Source: CAWJHE01 sp964614855
GTDB taxonomy: Bacteria; Chloroflexota; Anaerolineae; Anaerolineales; UBA4823
Reading direction: 5' to 3'
DNA: 9,564 bases
NCBI GenBank assembly: GCA_964614855.1
Contig: CAZTMX010000106.1
Coordinates: forward strand, 1 to 9,564
The notes beneath the pieces were generated by a model that was given only the letters and a program-made list of their open reading frames with translations, did no database searches and was not told the DNA's origin. Shown piece after piece: positions 5,528 to 9,564 of the stretch. The translations under genes were made by a program, and so were the position numbers. Position 1 is the stretch's first letter. Each line of letters opens with the position of its first letter.

Positions 5528-7137
5528 ACCAGCGGGAAGCCTCCGCGCTCCTTCAATACCTGGCGGATGCGGGCTTCGATCTGCGCTGCCTGGCGGTCCA
5601 GCCCGGCGATGGCATCCAGCAGACGCTGTGCGGCGGCCTGGTCCTTCAGGCTGACGGCGTTGATGCGCACGTTGTAGCCGGCGCCGGTCAGGCAGGCTTT
5701 GGCCATGGCGGAACCGGCGGCGCCGTCGCTGATGGCGTTCAGGTTGCCCAGCTCAACGGCGGTGGCTGCCAGCTCCAGCACTTCCAGCGCCTTTTGCGCC
5801 ACATCCAGCGGCACCTGGGCCGCGCCCTGCATGGCCGTTTCAATCGCCTGCTGGCGCAGCGCCTGCTGCTCGGGGGTCTCCTTGGGCAGTTTGTAGGCCT
5901 CCATCACTTTGTCAAAGGCGGCGGCGTCCTGGGCGATGGCTTGCGTCAGCTCGGCGCGCAGCGCTTCGGAGCGCGCCAACATGTGCTGCATCTGCGGCTC
6001 CACTTCCAGGTATTTCTTCTTGCCAATGGTCAGGCGCGCCACCATGCTCACCAGGGCTGCGCCGGCCGCCCCGCTGTAGGCGGAGGCCGAGCCGCCGCCC
6101 GGGGCAGCTGTGCCGGCGGCCAATTCGTCTAAAAAGTCATACGAGGACGCGACCGCGCCGGGCTTGTCCGCTGCAGTTCCAGCCGAGCTGGGCTCTTGAG
6201 CAGCAGCTCCAGCCGCGCTATCCGCGCTCGCTTCTTTTTCCAGCGCCGCCGCCAGGCGCATCTCCAGGATCTGGTCCGGCTCGAACTGGTCGAGCTGGAT
6301 GTAATAGCGGGCGGCTTCGCTCAGCGCTTCCTGCGGGATCAAGCCCACCAGCTCGCTGTGGTGGATGGTCGTGCCGTAGCGCTCGGCTTCGCGGCGGATC
6401 ATCTCCACCACGCGCGCCAGCGGGGTGCTGCGGAAGTTGGTCAGGTTCATCGAGACCTGGGCGCGCCCCTCCACCAGCATCCCCAGCCCCTTGACAAAGC
6501 GCAGCCCGCCTGATGAGTGGCGCACGGCTTTGGCGATCTTTTTGGCGATCTCGACATCATCCGTGGAGAGATAGACATTGAAGGCGATCAGCGGCTGGCG
6601 GGCGCCGGTGACCGTGGCGCCGGCCGTACCCAGGCGCGCCGGTCCGAAATCGGGCTGGCGCTCGGGATTGGTCAGGATTTCTTCCTTCAGCCCCTCGTAC
6701 TGCCCGCGGCGGATGTTCTCCAGGTTCTGGCGCTCGGGGCGGGTGGCGGCTTCTTCATACAGGTACACCGGGATGCCCAGCGTCTCGCCCACGCGGGCGC
6801 CCAGGCGGCGGGCGATCTCCACGCAGTCGCTCATGCTCACCCCGGCGATGGGCACAAAAGGCACCACATCCGTAGCGCCGATGCGCGGGTGCTCGCCCTG
6901 GTGCTCATCCAGGTTGATCAGCTCGGCGGCCTTGGCGATAGCGCGGTAGGCGGCTTCCTCGATCTCCGCCGGTGGGCCGGCAAAGGTGAGCACGGTGCGG
7001 TTGTGATCCATATCCGAATGGCGGTCGAGCAAGTGCACGTGTGCCACGGAGGTGATGGCTGCGCTGATGGCTTCGATCACCTGCGGGCGGCGGGCGTCGG
7101 AAAAATTGGCGATACATTCCACGATCTGTTTCGGCAT
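5524..7137 (-). CDS. ftcD: Fused glutamate formimidoyltransferase / formimidoyltetrahydrofolate cyclodeaminase
   Basis: This 537-residue bifunctional enzyme belongs to histidine degradation and one-carbon metabolism. The N-terminal part (1-298) transfers the formimino group from formiminoglutamate to THF. It has the family start VECIANFSDARR, the block D77-E-H-Q-G-E-H83-P-R-I-G, and GLRFVKGLGM near 211-220. His83 matches the catalytic His82 of the mammalian enzyme. An Ala-rich linker (299-330) leads to the cyclodeaminase (333-537), with A-P-G-G-G-S-A-S-A near 345-353 and N-A-I-S-D471-G, where D471 matches the catalytic Asp412. This half releases ammonia and makes 5,10-methenyl-THF. The same two-domain order occurs in animal FTCD; many bacteria encode the halves separately or only one. 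The SD AGGGAG lies about 10 bases before the start. No hut genes are nearby. Confidence 0.95.
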   Translation of the reverse strand: MPKQIVECIANFSDARRPQVIEAISAAITSVAHVHLLDRHSDMDHNRTVLTFAGPPAEIEEAAYRAIAKAAELINLDEHQGEHPRIGATDVVPFVPIAGVSMSDCVEIARRLGARVGETLGIPVYLYEEAATRPERQNLENIRRGQYEGLKEEILTNPERQPDFGPARLGTAGATVTGARQPLIAFNVYLSTDDVEIAKKIAKAVRHSSGGLRFVKGLGMLVEGRAQVSMNLTNFRSTPLARVVEMIRREAERYGTTIHHSELVGLIPQEALSEAARYYIQLDQFEPDQILEMRLAAALEKEASADSAAGAAAQEPSSAGTAADKPGAVASSYDFLDELAAGTAAPGGGSASAYSGAAGAALVSMVARLTIGKKKYLEVEPQMQHMLARSEALRAELTQAIAQDAAAFDKVMEAYKLPKETPEQQALRQQAIETAMQGAAQVPLDVAQKALEVLELAATAVELGNLNAISDGAAGSAMAKACLTGAGYNVRINAVSLKDQAAAQRLLDAIAGLDRQAAQIEARIRQVLKERGGFPLV

Positions 7138-7214
7138 GTGCGGTTTCTCCCTGGGCGGGCGCGGCAGGTGCGTGCGCCGCAGCCCTTATGATAAATAGAT
7201 AGATTGCTGGGCAT

Positions 7215-7220
7215 ATTATA
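7215..7220 (-). promoter_or_regulatory. -10 element of the ftcD-M23 unit
   Basis: The minus strand reads TATAAT about 78 bases before the ftcD ATG, with no convincing -35 at the expected distance. It is the best promoter candidate in the 272-bp gap after the J-protein gene. It suggests that ftcD and the lipoprotein gene form a unit separate from the chaperone gene. Confidence 0.45.
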
Positions 7221-7310
7221 CTCAAGCGGCGCGCATTTGCCCCCCGGCGAAGGGAAGATGAGCGGCTTTTTATCTTGCAGGGGTGGGCGCAGCGCCGGGT
7301 TGTGGGCGCC

Positions 7311-7366
7311 AGCTGCGGTGCGCAACTTGCGGTGCGCAAGTTGCGGTGCGCAAGTTGCGGTGCAGA
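7311..7366. repeat. Four-copy 14-bp tandem repeat
   Basis: Copies lie at 7311-7324, 7325-7338, 7339-7352 and 7353-7366. The consensus is A(G/C)TTGCGGTGCGCA; the first copy reads AGCTGCGG and the last ends TGCAGA. Each internal unit contains the dyad TTGCG-GTG-CGCAA, so the array can form several alternative small hairpins in RNA. It lies in the gap between the J-protein stop (7410) and the ftcD promoter. With no spacers between units it is not a CRISPR array. Confidence 0.85.
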
Positions 7367-7409
7367 AAATCTGGCACTGCAGCTGCAAAGCGCTGGCATC
7401 AGTGCTGGG

Positions 7410-8399
7410 TTAGCCGTGCCGCAGCCCGCGCAGCTTCTCGAAGAGCTGGCGCTCTTCCGGGCTCAGGTTGTGCGGCAGCTGCACCTGCAGAGTAACCAGC
7501 AGGTTGCCGCGCTGATCCGGCTGGCGCAGGTTGGGCATGCCGAGCCCGCGCAGGCGGAAGACCTTGCCGTTGGAGGTCTCCGGCGGGATGGTGAGCTCCA
7601 CCGGGCGCTCCAGGGTGGGCACGCTCACCTTGCCGCCCAGCACGGCGGTGTATAGATCGACGGAGATGTTGACTTTCAGGTCATCGCCGTCGCGCTGGAA
7701 GAGCGGGTGCGGGCGCACATCGATCTTGAGATACAAATCGCCGGCCTGCCCGCCGCCACTGCCGCTGCCGCCCTGCCCGCCCAGGCGCACGCGTGAACCG
7801 CTGCGCACACCGGCGGGGATCTTAGCTTCGATGCGCCTGCCGTCGGAATACTGCAGGCTGTAGCTGGAGCCGCGGAAGGCTTCTTCCAGCGAGATCTGGA
7901 TTTCCTGTTCTGCATCCTGCCCTTTTTGCGGGCGCGGCGTCCGGTTTGCGGGGCTGCTTCTCCTGGCGCGCCCGCCCATGCCGCCCATGCCGCCCATACC
8001 TCCCATCCCGCCGCCGAACAACGTCTCGAAGAAATCGGAAAAACCGCCCATCCCGCCGCCGAACATCTGCTCGAACTCCTCCTGGGACATGGTGCGGGTT
8101 TGGGTATGCCCGCCGGGGGCGCTGCGCCACTGCGACCAGTCGAAGTCTTCCGGCCGGCCGCCGGTTTGCGAATACTGCTGCCACTGCGAGCCAAAGCGGT
8201 CGTACTTCTCCCTTTTTTGCGCATCGGAGAGCACTTCGTAGGCTTCGTTGATATCTTTGAATTTATTTTCGGCGGTCTTATCGCCGGGGTTCATATCCGG
8301 GTGATATTTGCGTGCCAGCTTGCGGTAAGCCTTTTTGATTTCGGCGGCTTCCGCAGTCTTGCTCACACCCAGGGTCTGGTAATAGTCTTTGTATTCCAT
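7410..8399 (-). CDS. CbpA-type J-domain co-chaperone (DnaJ without zinc finger)
   Basis: This 329-residue cytoplasmic co-chaperone stimulates the ATPase of DnaK and delivers unfolded clients to it. The J domain (1-70) has the essential H33-P-D35 motif in RKYHPDMNPGD and ends KREKYDRFG. A Gly/Phe/Met-rich stretch follows (about 71-170), with FGGGMGGF and a run of GGM triplets. The C-terminal client-binding region (about 175-329) begins with EIQISLEEAFRGSS and includes DLYLKIDVRPHPLFQRDGDDL. The four CxxCxGxG zinc motifs of classical DnaJ are absent, so this is a class B (CbpA-like) protein and the length fits. The SD is weak (GGGA). The gene diverges from the Hsp20 pair across 176 bp, which suggests joint stress control, but no CIRCE repeat is seen there. 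No dnaK or grpE is in the window. Confidence 0.93.
   Translation of the reverse strand: MEYKDYYQTLGVSKTAEAAEIKKAYRKLARKYHPDMNPGDKTAENKFKDINEAYEVLSDAQKREKYDRFGSQWQQYSQTGGRPEDFDWSQWRSAPGGHTQTRTMSQEEFEQMFGGGMGGFSDFFETLFGGGMGGMGGMGGMGGRARRSSPANRTPRPQKGQDAEQEIQISLEEAFRGSSYSLQYSDGRRIEAKIPAGVRSGSRVRLGGQGGSGSGGGQAGDLYLKIDVRPHPLFQRDGDDLKVNISVDLYTAVLGGKVSVPTLERPVELTIPPETSNGKVFRLRGLGMPNLRQPDQRGNLLVTLQVQLPHNLSPEERQLFEKLRGLRHG
7972..8007. repeat. In-frame 9-bp repeats encoding Gly-Gly-Met
   Basis: Four near-identical 9-bp units (CCGCCCATG on the plus strand, with drift in the last two) encode the GGM run in the flexible G/F region of the J-protein. Whole-codon units mean that slippage would change length without breaking the frame. 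Confidence 0.75.
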
Positions 8400-8575
8400 A
8401 CGTTTTTCCCGTTACATAACCATGCTTTCCAGGATTGATTGTATCGGAGAATTGTTAAAATAATCTCAGAAAAGACGGCGGGTTTATTTATATTCCTCAT
8501 ACATTTTACTTGTGTTTTTCTTACAATGTTTTTTTATCATTAGGGCATCAATACAGGAGACTTGAGGAGGTAAAA

Positions 8576-9016
8576 ATGATGTATCGAAGATATCGTATCC
8601 CATCCGCATGGCGCGAAGTAGACCGCCTGCAGCGCGAGATGAACCGTTTGTTTGAAAGCTATACCCCTGGGCGTACCCGCCCGGCGCCCGGCTACCCGGC
8701 GCTGAACCTGTGGTCCAGCGAAGAAGGGCTGAAAGTGACCGCTGAGATGCCTGGTGTGAATTCGGATGACCTGGATGTCAGCGTGGTCGGTGAGACCCTG
8801 ACCCTGACCGGCGTACGCAAACCCGATCAGCTGCCCGAAGAGGCCCGCTATCACCGCCAGGAACGCGGTTTCGGCAAGTTTTCCCGCTCGATCCAGCTGC
8901 CCTATGCAGTGGATGTGAAGAAAGTGGAAGCGCTTTTCAAGGACGGCGTCTTGCAGATCAGCCTGCCGCGCGCCGAAGAAACCAAACCGCGCAAGATCAG
9001 CGTCAAAGTGGCTTAA
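8576..9016 (+). CDS. Small heat-shock protein, Hsp20/alpha-crystallin family (first copy)
   Basis: This 146-residue ATP-independent holdase keeps unfolding proteins soluble for later refolding by DnaK/DnaJ. The short N-terminal arm (1-40, with WREVDRLQREMNRLFESY) is typical of bacterial class A Hsp20. The alpha-crystallin domain spans about 41-132 (PALNLWSSEEGLKVTAEMPG, then FGKFSRSIQLP and FKDGVLQISLP). The C-terminal I141-S-V143 is the I-x-V anchor used in oligomer assembly. The start at 8576 follows SD GAGGAGG by five bases; the adjacent ATG at 8579 is also possible. An in-frame TTG at 8510 is rejected because it precedes the SD. The second Hsp20 gene follows after 54 bp, so the two are probably co-transcribed. 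A -10-like TACAAT (8522-8527) is present without a good -35. Confidence 0.94.
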   Translation: MMYRRYRIPSAWREVDRLQREMNRLFESYTPGRTRPAPGYPALNLWSSEEGLKVTAEMPGVNSDDLDVSVVGETLTLTGVRKPDQLPEEARYHRQERGFGKFSRSIQLPYAVDVKKVEALFKDGVLQISLPRAEETKPRKISVKVA

Positions 9017-9070
9017 TCCTGAGCCGGGTATTGCGTAAGAATTTATTTGTGAGAAGTGGAGGTATTTACC

Positions 9071-9481
9071 ATGGCTGAAACTACAAAGGCAATGGAAGTT
9101 CAAAAAGAAGAAGTGCCCGCGCCCGAGGGCACAGAGCGCACCCGTGAGTGCCAGTGCTTTGCCCCGCGCGCCGATATTTACGAGCTGGATGATCAGATTG
9201 TGATCGTCGCCGATGTCCCCGGCGCCAGTGACAAATCCGTCGATATTATGCTCGAGAAAGATATCCTGACCCTGAACGCATACGTGGATGCACCCGAAAT
9301 TGAAGGATATTCCCTGAGCTATGCCGAATATGAAGTCGGCGATTACCAGCGCAGCTTCCGGCTGCCGGACCAGGTCGATCGCGAGAATATTGAAGCGGTG
9401 ATCAAAGACGGCGTGCTGCGCATCTTCTTGCCCAAGGCTGCCGAAGCGCAGACCCGCAAGATCTCTGTCAAAGCAAACTAA
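9071..9481 (+). CDS. Small heat-shock protein, Hsp20/alpha-crystallin family (second copy)
   Basis: This 136-residue Hsp20 has an alpha-crystallin domain at about 31-122 (APRADIYELDDQIVIVADVPG, then DYQRSFRLP and IKDGVLRIFLP) and the I131-S-V133 tail anchor. Its N-terminal arm differs sharply from the first copy: it lacks the WREVDRLQ helix, is rich in Glu, Lys and Thr, and carries Cys27 and Cys29. The two proteins probably differ in oligomer form or clients and may co-assemble, as paired Hsp20s such as E. coli IbpA/IbpB do; this is inference. The ATG at 9071 has SD GGAGG eight bases upstream; an in-frame GTG at 9056 overlaps that SD and is rejected. Confidence 0.94.
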   Translation: MAETTKAMEVQKEEVPAPEGTERTRECQCFAPRADIYELDDQIVIVADVPGASDKSVDIMLEKDILTLNAYVDAPEIEGYSLSYAEYEVGDYQRSFRLPDQVDRENIEAVIKDGVLRIFLPKAAEAQTRKISVKAN

Positions 9482-9491
9482 GGAATTCAAT

Positions 9492-9515
9492 CTCCAGGCG
9501 GGTTAACCGCTGGAG
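9492..9515 (+). repeat. Stem-loop just after the second Hsp20 gene
   Basis: CTCCAG (9492-9497) pairs with CTGGAG (9510-9515), continued by CGG/CCG with a one-base bulge and a short GTTAA loop. No T-run follows, so this is more likely a 3' stabilising stem or part of a two-stem end than a terminator on its own. Confidence 0.6.
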
Positions 9516-9522
9516 CATAGAC

Positions 9523-9563
9523 CTCCCGGCCGGGCATTTGCCCCCGCCGGGAGTTTGTCTTTA
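9523..9563 (+). terminator. Intrinsic terminator of the Hsp20 operon
   Basis: CTCCCGGC (9523-9530) pairs with GCCGGGAG (9546-9553). The inner stem GGGC/GCCC closes an ATTT loop, and the tail TTTGTCTTT is T-rich. This is a strong GC stem about 40 bp after the second Hsp20 stop and the clearest terminator in the window. Confidence 0.85.
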
Positions 9564-9564
9564 A

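Noticed and set aside
5500..7191. Several long plus-strand open frames opposite ftcD
   Set aside because: The minus-strand enzyme has full-length homology features and catalytic residues, while the plus-strand products resemble no family.
7311..7366. CRISPR array
   Set aside because: The units are 14 bp, directly abutting, with no spacers and no cas genes.
8510..8575. Extended N-terminus of the first Hsp20 from an upstream TTG
   Set aside because: The strong SD at 8564-8570 lies inside this stretch and points to 8576; the added residues are not Hsp20-like.

Overview
The window looks like a piece of a moderately GC-rich bacterial chromosome with an AT-richer accessory segment at its left end. 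Gene content and style suggest Chloroflexota, possibly Anaerolineae: fused formimidoyltransferase-cyclodeaminase, Thr/Pro-linker M23 lipoprotein, a zinc-finger-less DnaJ next to paired Hsp20 genes, and long GC-rich reading frames. This taxonomic placement is inference; no rRNA or marker gene is present.

Left part (1-3750), accessory and defence-like. A DNA methyltransferase gene runs off the left edge (minus strand). Next comes a complete YefM-YoeB toxin-antitoxin pair (minus strand) with a clear promoter and a paired-TGTACA operator. Two plus-strand genes follow: an AAA+ ATPase of the AAA_14/DUF4143 type, and a stand-alone AbiEi-type antitoxin/regulator. Each has a recognisable promoter built around a dyad. 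The ATPase promoter region is the most unusual structure here: two tandem 34-bp units, each an inverted repeat and each also a TTTACA-17-TAAAAT promoter. The second unit is so close to the ATG that its transcript would be leaderless.

Middle part (3704-7409), core metabolism on the minus strand. dCTP deaminase (dcd) has its own promoter and SD. Upstream of it, a two-gene unit encodes the fused glutamate formimidoyltransferase/formimidoyl-THF cyclodeaminase and an M23 (LytM-type) lipoprotein, joined by a 4-base stop/start overlap. A stem-loop flanked by A and T tracts (3704-3750) separates the converging abiEi and dcd genes. A four-copy 14-bp tandem repeat lies in the gap upstream of the formimidoyltransferase gene.

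Right part (7410-9564), protein quality control. A CbpA-type J-domain co-chaperone gene (minus) is divergent from two tandem small heat-shock protein genes (plus), which end at a strong stem-loop terminator. J-protein and Hsp20 act together: Hsp20 holds unfolded protein, and DnaJ/DnaK refolds it. No CIRCE element is visible between them.
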